Below, piece by piece: positions 10,037 to 20,699 of a DNA stretch of 32,991 nucleotides. The position numbers and the translations under genes are program-made. The notes under the pieces are model-generated. The model searched no databases. It was given only the letters and a program-made list of their open reading frames with translations, and was not told the DNA's origin. The stretch is from Entamoeba invadens IP1 (taxonomy: Eukaryota; Evosea; Mastigamoebida; Endamoebidae), in the NCBI RefSeq assembly GCF_000330505.1, contig NW_004443681.1, positions 168,672-201,662 on the forward strand, read 5' to 3'. Position 1 is the first letter of the stretch. Each line of letters opens with the position of its first letter.

Positions 10037-12599
10037 TTAAATTACCGAAGTTCTGAACAGTAATTCATCATCTTTGTCACAAGTCACACAAGTCACTTTG
10101 TGTCTTGAAACTGCTTCCAATTGAATTTCTTGAATTGTGTTTTGATTAACGAAAAACATTTTCCTATTTGTTGTAATGACAACAATACTACAATCATGAA
10201 CAACAAACGACGAAATTATATTATCCAATTAAATAAAAGTTTTTTCGTTGCTTTTGATCGAAATTAGTTCGATGCCAGTCTGACTGATTAAATACAACAG
10301 ATTATCATCTTTATTATAAAGTGCATCATTCACAAGACCACAATTCACTTCACAAAGATTTTTTACCTTTTCAATTTAATGCATCTGTTATGTTGTACAT
10401 CATTTCAATGACTTTTACATTTTCACATACAACAAAAAACCTTTTATTTTCTTGAAGCTCTGCTTTCACAAAAATTACTTTCACCATTTTGCGCCGAAAT
10501 TGATGGGACTGGTTACTGGTGTAAAACGAAGTGTAGCTTGAAAAACACTCAAATTTCCACAATTGTTTGCAACCAATATCAAATTATTGTCGCTTGGAAA
10601 CGTCTCCACAACAGTCGCGTTATTTACACATTGAGAATTGTCAACAAATTTATATTTTTTAAACGTGGAAGTTGTTTGATATAATTCCAAATTGTTGTTC
10701 GAAACAACAATGGTTTAAGTTTTAGTTGTTGTGTATATCAACTTTTCTCTTGAGTTGTCTATTTTCATATTGAAAAAGCTGCGACTACATCGAAAAGTGC
10801 ATTTAAATTCTCCAACATTAAATAAAGAAATTTGAGACTCATCACTTACACATATTGCGTTTGTCAGAGACGTTGGTGTAAAAATTATTCTATTCACATA
10901 ACCTAAAGTTCTGCGTTCTTCAATCACTGCAATTTCATTGCATTAGTTTTCTTTGGATGTTTTCAAAACAAAATCAACTATTTTATACACTGCACTTTGA
11001 CATTGATTAATTTGCTTCTCTTTGAAATTGTAATTTACAACATTTGTGTCAAACTGTGATGGTGAAATTTGTGCATCTTCATTTTGTATGTTATTCAATA
11101 CCAACATTTTGCAAAAGACATTTTGTTTGACATCAAATTTGGTGTTTTCAATTTGCAATTTCCCAATTTTATTTGCATTGATTGTCACATCAAAAGTGTT
11201 AACTAAAACCATTTCTGTCTTTTTCGAATTGCCAGCCTACTTTATAATACATTGTCTGCGTTTTTAACAAAATGTGTTGGCATACCTCCGAGTAAAATAT
11301 GAACATCACGTTTGATGTCGGGTCTGCTTCAAACTTCTCGTAAAACATTGAAAAAATCATTTCAATTTTTGTGACGTTATGAAATAAAACACGTTTTAAT
11401 TTGTGGTTCTGTGTAAAATCATATTTGAAACATGACAGTGATGTAATTTTAATTGAAACACACTCCGCAAAATTAAAAGCATATGGTGTCGTTTTGATAT
11501 TATGTTCGCTTTGAATTTGTTCTCGTAATGTGTCAAACAAAATGTCGCCCAAAATATTAATTTCTCTAACATTTTCACAAATTGTACCTTTTTGCGTCTT
11601 AAATTGTTTTCCAATAAGTTTAACTTTCTGTGGCAAATGTTTTCCCAAAATAACTTCTTAATTGGGAAAAACAAAATTTGCAAAATTTGTGTCTTTTAAA
11701 TTAAGTTAAGTAACATTCAACTTTTCGGTATGAAAATTCTGTATTTCTGAAATGTAGACACAACTTGGAAGTGTCTTTTTTATTATTTCATTGAGTTGCT
11801 CAATTTCTTCATCGCTTGGGTCTTTTATAAAGAAAAAATTATAATTTCTCGTTGTTGTATTTCTATTGTTTTTCTTTATATTTCCATGATAATTTGTAAC
11901 AGCGTTAAAGACTCTAACAGAGGAAAAGGTGTTATCTATTCCATTATTATATTTATTAATTTTATAACAATTGTCTGTGTAAATAGTGACATCACATTTG
12001 TTTTTTGCTTGATTGATCATCAATTGGATTCCTGTTGTTATCTTATCAAATTTCAATTTTAAATGAAATGTATCGTTTTTAATTTCATAATTAAAGTCAT
12101 TCAAAGACAAATCACCGGAAAGGATTATCCGCCTTGGAAAATCACAAAAAGGGGTGTCAAGAGTCACAAAATACTCAAAAAACTTAACAAACATTTCATC
12201 ATCAATTTCTAATGTTTTCAAATGTTTGAATAATTCAAATGTGAAAATGGAAGACACGTCATCAAAATTGGGAATTAAACAGCCCTCAACTTTGTCTAAA
12301 TGTTTGAATGGAAAATTGGTGTCAAGTATGACGTTTGTGAAGAAACTAACTCCATTGAGTTTTGAATTGATATTGTTCCAATTTTTAACATGTAACGAGT
12401 TAAAGTTTATTGTTGATGGTGTGAAATGTTTCATGAACCAAATGATGTTATTTAAAAAAGAAAAAGTTGTGTTCACATGAACAGAATATGAAACAGTTCG
12501 TGGTGTTTTGTTGATGGACACAAAAATAACGATGTCTTCTTTTGTTGAAAAATGAAGAAATACATTCAAAAGATAAAATGGTTCAAGTTGTCTTGACAT
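10037..12599 (-). pseudogene. Large F-box-like-module protein with a propeller-like C-terminus, disrupted
   Basis: ATG at 12599 (MSRQLEPFYLLNVFLHFST) opens with the same module as the gene at 7711. The frame is stopped by TAA at 11706, 11658, 10943, 10715 and 10229, and after each stop the same frame continues as good protein (for example KDTNFANFVFPN, VILGKHLPQKVKLIGKQF, CNEIAVIEERRTLGYVNR, TIVVSNNNLELYQT). One-base shifts near 11205, 10495 and 10375 are also needed. The middle (about 11200-11700) looks leucine-rich-repeat-like. The C-terminal third has recurring short strands with aromatic and Asp turns (VVSNNNLELYQT, LILVANNCGNLSVFQATLRF, LLYLISQTGIELISI), like a WD40-type propeller. The inferred size is about 850 residues. 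No TGA interrupts the assembled frame. A GAACTCATCTTTAAATATT stretch lies 20-50 bases upstream and could be its promoter. The function is unknown; an adaptor role would be a guess. Confidence 0.6.
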
Positions 12600-13035
12600 C
12601 TTTATGTGATAATTGGTTTATAATATTTAAAGATGAGTTCATATAATGACAATAAAACAAATATGTTTTAATAAACTATTAAATTAATATGTTTTATTAG
12701 TTTTAAAAATGTATTTTTAAATTAAATTTATTCAAATCATTTTTTTCAATAAGTCATTTTTTATACACATTAATTTTATTATATTATAATAAAATTAATT
12801 AATAATAATTAATAATATTTTATAAATGTTTTTTTAAATGATAAGTTTCAAATTTATTTAAAAATCATTTTATAAAATTTCAGTTATAGAGAACGAAAAA
12901 AATTTCTGGGATGGACTTATTTGGTTAATTTTTGAATTATTTATAGTAAATTGTATAGATTGCTTTTTTAGAATAATTTCCTTTTCTACGATTTCTGATT
13001 TTACAACAAAAACTTTGAAATATAAAATTAGTTAC
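12600..13035. other. AT-rich spacer with a repeated hairpin motif
   Basis: Holds the promoter of the minus-strand gene at its left edge and, at about 12836-12875, a copy of the ATGATAAGTT..TTTAAAAATCAT motif also seen at 13262 and 24898. No gene. Confidence 0.5.
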
Positions 13036-13227
13036 AGTTAGTCTTTAAACGATATCTGGTCTCAAACGTTATCTGGTACCTTTTGGACCATAATAGAAAT
13101 ATTTCAGGAAGCCGTTTCAAAAACCCATCTTAATTGTTTTGGGGGTTTTCACGCTTTACTTAATGCCCAATTTTTAGACTAAATTAAAGCTATTTTTTGC
13201 CCACCAGATAACGTTAAAAGACTGACT
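13036..13227. mobile_element. MITE-like element, copy B (~192 bp)
   Basis: The left end reads AGTTAGTCTTTAAACG followed by ATATCTGGT; the right end reverse complement reads AGTCAGTCTTTTAACG followed by TTATCTGGT. That gives 25-bp terminal inverted repeats with three differences. The inner part repeats the AACGTTATCTGGTACC motif just inside the left end. The interior (GGACCATAATAGAAATATTTCAGG) aligns by eye with copy A. No ORF. It lies just past the truncated end of the serpin pseudogene. Confidence 0.75.
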
Positions 13228-13293
13228 CCAATGATATTTAATAAATATGATTTTTTTTTCAAATGATAAGTTATAAATGTTTTAAAAATCATA

Positions 13294-13988
13294 TTAAATG
13301 GGTGGCATAACAAACACCAATTTGTGCTCGAAACCCTTGTAACGGACGGGCAATGTTGTGTAGTCATCCTCAAAACTTGCCGACAAGTCAACATCGACTT
13401 CCATTGCAGTTACTTCCCCGGCTCCTTCAAACATCATTTTATTGGGCAATATAAGGAAGGGTTCGTTTTACTCTCCCTTGAAGTAAATCGCGTTGATAAT
13501 GACTGAGACAGTGTCTGGTGAAATAACACCTGGTTGGATAAAGTCTTTGATGACGTCCTTTGTTGCTGTTTGGACAAAGGTGTTGATTTTCTGTCTCACA
13601 GCCCCGCATTCCTTTTTAAAGTCGCCGTTCTTCATTTGGCGCTTCATCTGAGTGACTGACGCTAAAAATTTGTATTTAAATTTGAAATCTTAGGGTCGGC
13701 CAAAACGTTAACAATTTCAACACAGGTTTTTTGATTTGGCTTTTTATGAACAAGCTGTCCCATTGTGTTCAAAAATTTCTCCTTTGGAATTGAGGAATAC
13801 CCAAAAACACTTTCAAGTTGTTTCTTGGTGTTGGCGTCAGAGCAGATGTACAAAATAGCAAAGCAGATAAAAATGGAATATGAAGAGTAAACCACGTCTT
13901 CCTTCTGAGCAGATGTGGTGTACTATTCCACGCAGAGTTTGTAGATGATTTTTTGTAGTGGGGTGATGACTTGACAGTCGAGAGACAT
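13294..13988 (-). pseudogene. Serpin, truncated and interrupted
   Basis: ATG at 13988 (MSLDCQVITPLQKIIYKLCV). Recognisable serpin landmarks are VVYSSYSIFICFAILYICSD (helix B/C region; the family has NxxxSPxSI), then a segment equal to TKDVIKDFIQPGVISPDT, then VSVIINAIYFKGE, the classic shutter motif (NAIYFKGxW). Lesions are a TAG at 13923-13925 (VE*YTT, where Gln would fit), a one-base shift near 13660-13665, and a TAA at 13468-13470 exactly where the conserved Trp after FKGE should be. The text ends at KLVFVMPPI with a stop, so the last third, including the reactive-centre loop, is gone; it could not inhibit a protease. Upstream, an ATATTTAAG TATA-like element lies about 35 bases before the ATG. 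Serpins are known in Entamoeba. Confidence 0.85.
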
Positions 13989-14227
13989 GATATATGTTTT
14001 TTTGTCTGTTATTTATCGGCTTAAATATCGTGTCGTTCTATCATTAAGAATCTCAATTTTGAGTTGTTCGGGTTTCGAATAATTGTTCAATAACAATTTT
14101 TCTTTCTAAAAACAAAGTTAAAAATAAAACTCTTATATTCTTATTATTTTATATTTTTGATTTTATTAAATTAATTTCAAAAGATTAACTTTGTTATGAA
14201 ATGTGATTTTAATATATTTAGTTTGGT

Positions 14228-14422
14228 TTGTCTAATTCAATGGTATATAAGTGTAATGGGCAATTTTTCAAAGAAGTAAGAAGACTTATGACACTTCCTT
14301 TAGTGAAAAATACAGATTTAAAATATCAGTTTAATATATTAAAATCTAATTTAAAAGATAAAGATTCTTTTGTTGTTTATTATTATTTCGAAAACACTTG
14401 GTTAAATAATGTAATGATTTAA
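14228..14422 (+). pseudogene. MULE (Mutator-like) transposase C-terminal fragment, probable
   Basis: Open frame without a good ATG. Its text resembles the segment after the DDE core of Mutator-like transposases: KCNGQFFKEVRRLMTLPLVK, then QFNILKSNLKDKDSFVVYYY and FENTWLNN. In the family this region has the form of a helical RxLAFxPxxxVxxxFxxLK stretch followed by a YFEKTWI-like motif. Mutator-like elements are known in Entamoeba. No terminal repeats were found, so it is a fragment only. Identification is by pattern memory; a search would decide. Confidence 0.4.
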
Positions 14423-14554
14423 ATTTGGTAATACCACGATTTAATTATACCCACCAACAATATAGCACAATTTTTAATAGTATGCTTTCTCGAACTATTT
14501 TAACACTAAAACCATCTTTTTGAAAATTTATCGATCATTTGTTATACATTAAAA

Positions 14555-14754
14555 ATGAGACCATTTGACAAAAAAGTCAAAACTGAAATGACAAATACAA
14601 AAAGTAAGAAAACTAAACAAGAAACCACTACAATGTGTATTGAAACAGTGGCACCAAAAAAATTTTATTGGAAGTGAATTTTGAAAATTTAGTTCCAACC
14701 CATCAAAATTTTAAATGTGGTGGTGGAAAAAAATTAATTCCAATAAACAAATAA
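14555..14754 (+). pseudogene. Unidentified short gene fragment
   Basis: ATG at 14555 gives a basic start (MRPFDKKVKTEMTNTKSKKT) and reaches a stop at 14675. One base missing in the A run at 14655-14661 would lead instead into LLEVNFENLVPTHQNFKCGG and a stop at 14752. A 19-base stretch inside it (TTTTATTGGAAGTGAATTT) recurs inverted at about 17916-17936, with more partial identity beside it, so the two places share ancestry. No family is recognised. Confidence 0.25.
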
Positions 14755-14970
14755 CATTTTGAGGTTTATAGAAATGTTATTATATAAACCTTCAACGATA
14801 AATATATAACGTCAGTTACATAAATAAAGAAGGCAAAAATATCAACATAAAAATGACCAATAAAAAATGTAAAAAAAGTTCAAAAACATTAAAGATTACT
14901 CTTTTCATATTCGTTTATTCTTTTAGACTTCTTTGCAATGTTTAGCAAAGAACTTATTTATTATAACGAG

Positions 14971-15420
14971 TCAATTAATTATGCACAACTTCTTGTTTTT
15001 ATCACATTTGTATTTTTTGGTTTATTTCATAAAGTTTTGATATAGTTGTTTAAAGAATGTGAAACCGCTCCGTTTCTTTAATGGGTATAACAGTCATACC
15101 TCTGATTGACTCTATTCAAATACCCATTCCTCCGTGTTTACAAGAAAAGAGATCTCTTGTCGCTACCGTCATACCCCATATCAAAGTTCATCCACTGTTA
15201 CCACTTTCTCAGTTTTTTTTGACTTTTTGACTATTGATAAAGAACTTTTAGTCTTTTTCCCTTTTATGCGTAAACGCTTTTTAAGCTCAGTTTCTTCTAC
15301 TAAATCTACATTTGTTGTTTAGGATCGATTCACCCCAATCCAATTAAGGTTATCTAGGAACCTTTCTCCTTTTCAGTCCTTAGATATTTTTTTCCTGTTC
15401 TAAGTATTTGCTACTTCCAC
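14971..15420 (-). pseudogene. Heavily decayed unidentified gene
   Basis: A GC-richer island. The minus strand reads GERFLDNLNWIGVNRS, then TTNVDLVEETELKKRLRIKG, then VVTVDEL, RQEISFLVNTEEWVFE, LLYPLKKRSGFTFFKQLYQN and, at the end, KYKCDKNKKLCIIN with a TGA at 14971. All pieces are in one frame but separated by in-frame stops of all three kinds, including at least three TGA. The charged middle and the final cysteines look like real protein. I do not recognise it. Confidence 0.3.
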
Positions 15421-15539
15421 CAAGATCTGTACTCAAGTCTGTTTTAATAGAAATTACTTCTCGACCTTTATCGCTCCTGCATTCTTGACACTATGCATTT
15501 CCTTCTTTTTCGTGTGATCTATATTGTAAATATTTTGTA

Positions 15540-16047
15540 GATGGAGTTTTCAAAATGTGTAAACTTTTGAGAGAAATTCATTTTTGTTTACTTTTTTATT
15601 ATTTAGAATTTGTTTGACAGTGATTTGTTTATTTTTTATTTATGATAACTAAGTCTTATGTATGTTATTACAAATAATTTAAATTAATTATAATCTTTAT
15701 AAAGTTTAATATTTTATATAAAAAATAACAAAAGGCTTTTTATTTTCAAATTATACAACTAATTTATATTAATTATAATTATCTATGAAAAATTAGCAGA
15801 AGGTGCAGTTACCACACTATATTTACTGTTTTGTTTTACAAATTTATTAAAAAATGACAATATTTTCATTATTATTAAAACCCGCCTTCATCAGTCTAAA
15901 ATTGTATAAATTTGCGGGAACTTGTGATGTTTTAAGAAAATTCGTTATTCTTGGAATTTACAAATTGAAGAAAACCATTAATATAATAATTGTTTTTTTA
16001 TTTTTTATAGCAAATAAATACAAAAACATTTATTTTTATGGAATAAT
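15540..16047. other. AT-rich spacer
   Basis: An 88-codon plus-strand frame starts at 15854 and runs into the inverted-repeat element at 16048. It has a hydrophobic, low-complexity middle and its end is made of the element's terminal repeat, so I do not treat it as a gene. Confidence 0.4.
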
Positions 16048-17507
16048 TAAGAGTGTTAACGTGATAGACCACTTTTATGTGGATGGCTTTGAAAATCTTA
16101 CACATTTGTGTTGTAATTGATATAAAATTTGTCTAAGAGTTTAGAAAAAAATACGTTTTTTGGACCGAATTCATAAAAAACCGATTTTTTTGAAAGTTAA
16201 AACAGAAAAAACAAATTTTATTTTTAGTAAAAGTCATCTTTTACTTTTACCATTTAAATGAATTTGCCGCAAAAAAACAATTTTGTTAAAAATTTTAAGA
16301 CTAAAGTTTTTTATAAATTAACTTTAATTTATCTAATTAATTGTATAAACTATATGTAATCAATAAAATTATTGAAATTGAATAATTTATAAAATAACAT
16401 ATAATTTGTCAAAAAAACTACGGTATAGTTAAGTGTGGATAGGCTGAAAAGGTGTGGATAATAAATATAGACAGACAATCTTCATTGTTACATGTTTGAT
16501 GTAATGAGTAACAAGACTTGTATTTTTTGATGGTTTTTGTTGGTATTTGCCGTATGTTTCTATTCTAATTAACTAGTATTGTTATGATTTTTTAATAACA
16601 TAAAAAATAACTTATGGTAACGATGTGGTAATTTGCCATTTAACTTTTTAACCTTTTTATAGTAAAAATTAATTTTTATTTAACTATGTTAATAGAATTT
16701 GTTTTGTGATTATTCTGTCATTTTTATGTTAATAAATAATGTACTATTGTAATATAATTGATTGTTATTGATTAATAGTTTAGTTTAGACATAAAACCTT
16801 TTTCTTTAACATTTTCAACAAAACCAGAATATTATTTAGGATGTTAAACCCGTCTTTATGCGTATAATTTGCGCCAACTAAAAGATTTTTATTTAACAAA
16901 TTTCAATTCCCAAATATTACTATTGAAATAAAAACTAATAGAGTGTTTACATAAATTACAATACTATTAGTTAAAAGTGATTATAAATGCATTTTGAGCC
17001 AAATTAACAATAAAATAATATAATTTAAAATTGATGTAAAAATAAATATTTTTTAATGCAAAAACCGGAATTATCCCAAATTATAATCCCATAAATCACT
17101 TTTGAAATGTTTTTTCAATTAAAAAAACGAAAAAAATAGCGTTACATATATCAAATAAACGGGATAATACACGTAAATTTTGTTAGTTATTTTATTTGTT
17201 CATTTTGATCTATTCTTATTTTACCACTCCACAAAAAGGCTGAAAATAGCGTTTTTTTTACTATGAAATTATTGCGAAAATTGGAATAACTCTTTATATG
17301 GGGGTATTCATGTTTATGTATCATTTTTGTCCCATAAATGATCATAAATAACAATTATTAATTTTAAAAATCATAACATATGGTTTAAAACGGATATTTG
17401 TTTTTTTTCGACAAAAAAATAAGAGGCTATCCACACAAAATAAACCAATCCACAGGGATTCACCATTTCCCTGTGGGCACGCCCTATCACGTTAACACTC
17501 TTTACAA
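16048..17507. mobile_element. Non-coding element with nested terminal inverted repeats (~1.46 kb)
   Basis: The outer ends are AAGAGTGTTAACGTGATAG at about 16048-16067 and its exact reverse complement CTATCACGTTAACACTCTT at about 17487-17506, each next to TA. Inside, a second pair is found: GTGTGGATAGGCT at 16433-16445 and AGGCTATCCACAC at 17424-17436 (one mismatch). Near the right end a hairpin CACAGGGA..TCCCTGTG follows. No ORF of note lies between. This fits a non-autonomous DNA transposon, or one inserted inside another. No transposase in the window has matching ends. Confidence 0.65.
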
Positions 17508-17920
17508 TTTATGTATTTTTTATTAAAGAATAATATAACTATTATCTACTAAAGTACAGAGGTTTATTATCGGCATATTGTTTACTATATATTATAGTTT
17601 TATTTGATTAAATTATTAGATTATTAAAGAACGTCTATATCCCAGTTTTTAAAGCATTATATTTATTGTCTATTTATATTTTTAATTATTAACATTAATA
17701 ATTATTATTATTAGTTTTAGTTTAATAAAATAAAATAATTACTTCTAATTATAATTATTTATATAATATATTTACTACTCGCAGGTTTATGATTTATAAT
17801 ATTTTACTAGTGATTGCATTTAATTAATAAATAATTATGGCACTTATATTAAAAATGGTAATTTTAAAATTGATTTTGAATTTTTTGGGTTAAAAAATCT
17901 TCCCATTGTTTAAATGAAAT
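17508..17920. other. AT-rich spacer
   Basis: Long A/T runs; no gene or repeat recognised. Confidence 0.5.
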
Positions 17921-18371
17921 TCACTTCCAATAAAAACATACCTTTTGGTGGCACTGATTGAAATGTTAGTCAATCGGTTTTACAATGATAAAATAATAAA
18001 TTGTATTGATGAAATGTTGTTGAATACCATTTTTGCAAAATTTCATTCGAAAAACTTGTTTGAATGTGTTTTTGAATCAGAAGGAAAAACATTTGAAAGT
18101 ATTGATTTAAAAAAGATTCAAAATGCAGTAAGTTATCCACAAATAGATCATGTAATAATTAAAAAAGGAAATGATAATAATATTGATTATTGAACAAATA
18201 TTAACGAACGATTCGAGCCAATCGAATTTGATATGTGGAATAGTAACTGAAACTGTAGATAATTCAAATTCACCCAATTGTTATTTCAAAAGTGCTCCAA
18301 AGTCAAATGATAATAAAACAAAAAGAAAAAACAGCTGCTTTCTATTAACAAAAAGACAAAAGAATTTTTAA
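17921..18371 (+). pseudogene. Unidentified gene fragment, two overlapping frames
   Basis: First frame (no ATG at its start): SLPIKTYLLVALIEMLVNRF, then NDKIINCIDEMLLNTIFAKF, ending at a TGA at 18191. The second frame overlaps from 18171 and reads EQILTNDSSQSNLICGIVTE, then a basic tail ending at 18371. One frame change near 18180 would join them. The text is protein-like, helical at first and basic at the end. No family is recognised. The start of the fragment carries the inverted copy of the short motif at 14650-14681. Confidence 0.3.
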
Positions 18372-18538
18372 AAATGTTTGGCAAACAAAAGCACCAAACC
18401 AAAAAATAGTTGATTTTTTGAACTTTAACGTGTTTTGTAGTTTTCGTTTTTTTTCATTTATATTTATTGTTTATTTAAAATAAAAAAAATTAAAATACTT
18501 TTGTGGTGAAAAGATTGTTCGGTTAAAAATGGAAAACT

Positions 18539-20166
18539 GATCATGATAAGTATGGGTAGATAAAAATTATCCACCCCAACTTTGCTAGCTATTTCTTCAC
18601 TTCTTCAATCTTACTGACATACCATTTCTCTAGATTCTCGGCTTTAGCTGTAGCGTTCTGTACTTCTTCCTTTTCTGTTTCAATTTCGTCCAATTCTGTT
18701 TCGCATTTTGTTTTCAATTGACGCAAATACAGCAGCAGTGTCTGCCAATTTAGTTCTAAATCGGTGACTTTAGTTTTAAGTCTTCTTATCAGCAGTCTTG
18801 TTTGATTGCTCTCTCCTTCTTAAGTTCCTTCTGTAAATCAGCATTTTGAGCAGTCTAGCAAGTAAATGGATTTCCCGGCTTGTTCCTTATATTCACCGAA
18901 TTCATTTTCGTTCTCCATCACTTCTCTGAGTTTGTCTGCATATTTCTTCTTTTGTGCTTTAGCCTGTTGAGCAATAGTTCTTTCAAAATCGAGTTGTTCA
19001 TTCAGTTCAGTCAACTTCTTCTTGCATTTTATTTGATTGTTTATAAGTCTTAGCAGCTTGTTCAAGAGCCTTTAATTCAGTCTTCATCTCGGACATATCG
19101 TCTTCAAGTTTGTCGCATTCGTCTTGTTTCTCGTCAAGTTATGTATTTATTCTCATCAATTCTTCAGAAGCAGTCTTATAATCTCTCATACTCTTGACTT
19201 TCTCTTGTTCAGCCATCTGGACGTTCTTCTCAAGGGTTACAGCTCTGACTATGATTTCAGCGATATCCTTCTCGTACTTGCCTTTAATCAATTGGGTCTT
19301 GGAATGGTCTTTCTATTCTTGATAAAGTTCAATTCTAACGTTCTTCAGTTTGTCTTGGTATTTCTATTTCATCGCTTTATTGCCATCTTTGTCATCATTT
19401 GCAGTGTCAAGTTGCTTATGTGCTTTGTCAACTTCAGCATTCAAGTCGTTAATAATCTTGTCCCTTTCCTCCAAATCCTACTCATTCTTCTTCTCATCAG
19501 TAAGTTGATCAACTTGGACAGTCAAGTCATTCGCCTTTTAGTCAACTTTTAGTGTTATTTGCTTCATCTAAGTTGAACTGGACTTACTGTAATTTGCTAT
19601 CAACAGCCTTTCAAAATGCATCTGCACTATCAACCTTCTGTCTTTCTTCATCAAGTTGAGCTTGAATTTAAGTTATTATTGCATTCAACACGTTCTTCTC
19701 TTCTTCTTGAGCAACAGAAGCTGGTGCACTGACTTGGACTTTAAGTGACGAGAATTGTGCATTTATTGTTTTGACTTGGTCTTCCACATTCTTTCTTCTA
19801 TCAGATTAGTTGAAAAGCCGAGGCAGTCTTTTTCATTAGTTTTGTCGTCCAAAGCCTTCTTTTTTGTGCTTCAAGTGCCTTAATCTGTGATTCATAATTC
19901 TCAATCTTCGAAGCGTCTTCAATCGCTTTTTTATATCCTTCTTAGCAGCATCAAGTTGAGTGTTCTGTTCTTTCAACGCTACAACCGTTTTCTCCAAATC
20001 AACAATTTGGTTGTCTTTCTTGATGACCTTAGTTTTGTCGATATTTGAAGTCCCAACTAATCTATATTCAAGGTCTTGTACTTGTTGTTCCAAATCTACT
20101 ATTTTCTTCTTGTTTTTAGCTGTACTGTTTCTTAATTCAGTCAACTCTCTTTTATTTGCTTCTAAA
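18539..20166 (-). pseudogene. Myosin-tail-like long coiled-coil protein, 5'-truncated and decayed
   Basis: The minus strand encodes almost continuous heptad sequence, for example VDLEQQVQDLEYRLVG, VALKEQNTQLDAAKKDIKK, EEKNVLNAIIT, IQAQLDEERQKVDSADAF, NDLTVQVDQLTDEKKN, DKIINDLNAEVDKAHKQLD, YEKDIAEIIVRAV and AENLEKWYVSKIEEVKK. The composition (Lys, Glu, Gln, Leu) and the order are those of a myosin II rod. No motor domain is present. At least five frame changes are needed. In-frame stops are mostly TAA or TAG where Gln fits the heptads (for example 19139-19141, 19313-19315, 19364-19366, 19478-19480); one TGA is also seen. The fragment begins only ~30 bases from the left arm of the inverted duplication (20193), so that rearrangement may have cut it. 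Another long coiled-coil protein is possible. Confidence 0.7.
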
Positions 20167-20192
20167 ATAAAAAAATTAATAAAGCACTATAA

Positions 20193-20699
20193 TAAGTAAA
20201 CTATATTTTTTTAACAATACATATAAAAAAAGTATCATAAAATGTAATTAAAACAATTAAAAGAAATTAATATAAATTATTAAAACTATTATTAATTAAT
20301 TATTAATAATACAATACTATATAATAATGTAATCCCATAATTTTAAATTTCAAATATAACTAAAATTAAAAACATTACTAATTCAAATATCAGAGCAATG
20401 AAGTCAATATAGCGAACCTGAATATTTGTATGATGATGGTCTTTATGGATGATCTAACCTGAATATGTATAATATAATAATAATAAAATATAATAATATA
20501 TAATATAATAATATGATAAAATATGATGATGGTTAACATACATAATAGAACCTGAATATTGATATGATGATGGTTGACATGCATGGACTGAGCTCATTTT
20601 TTATAATAATTATTGCCAATTTATAACATAACCAACCAAAAACAAAATTATAAGAATACAATAAATAAAATTAAACTACCACAAGTCGTAAATAACCTT
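20193..20699. repeat. Left arm of a large inverted duplication (~505 bp)
   Basis: The reverse complement of this stretch matches 23542-24043 almost base for base; I saw only about five differences, mostly in A/T runs. The arm contains short internal repeats (ACCTGAATAT followed by TATGATGATGGT, in two to three variants). Its inner end encodes the last residues (GYLRLVVV) of the minus-strand gene between the arms. Confidence 0.9.

Noticed and set aside
11046..12480. Plus-strand frames of 70-110 codons (11046, 11796, 12154)
   Set aside because: They are antisense shadows of the large minus-strand gene at 10037-12599.
15060..15540. Possible structured RNA or tRNA (B-box-like GGATCGATTC near 15323)
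   Set aside because: No A-box at tRNA spacing and no cloverleaf; the opposite strand reads as decayed protein.
15854..16120. 88-codon plus-strand frame that looks membrane-like
   Set aside because: Low complexity, and its C-terminal part is the terminal repeat of the element at 16048.
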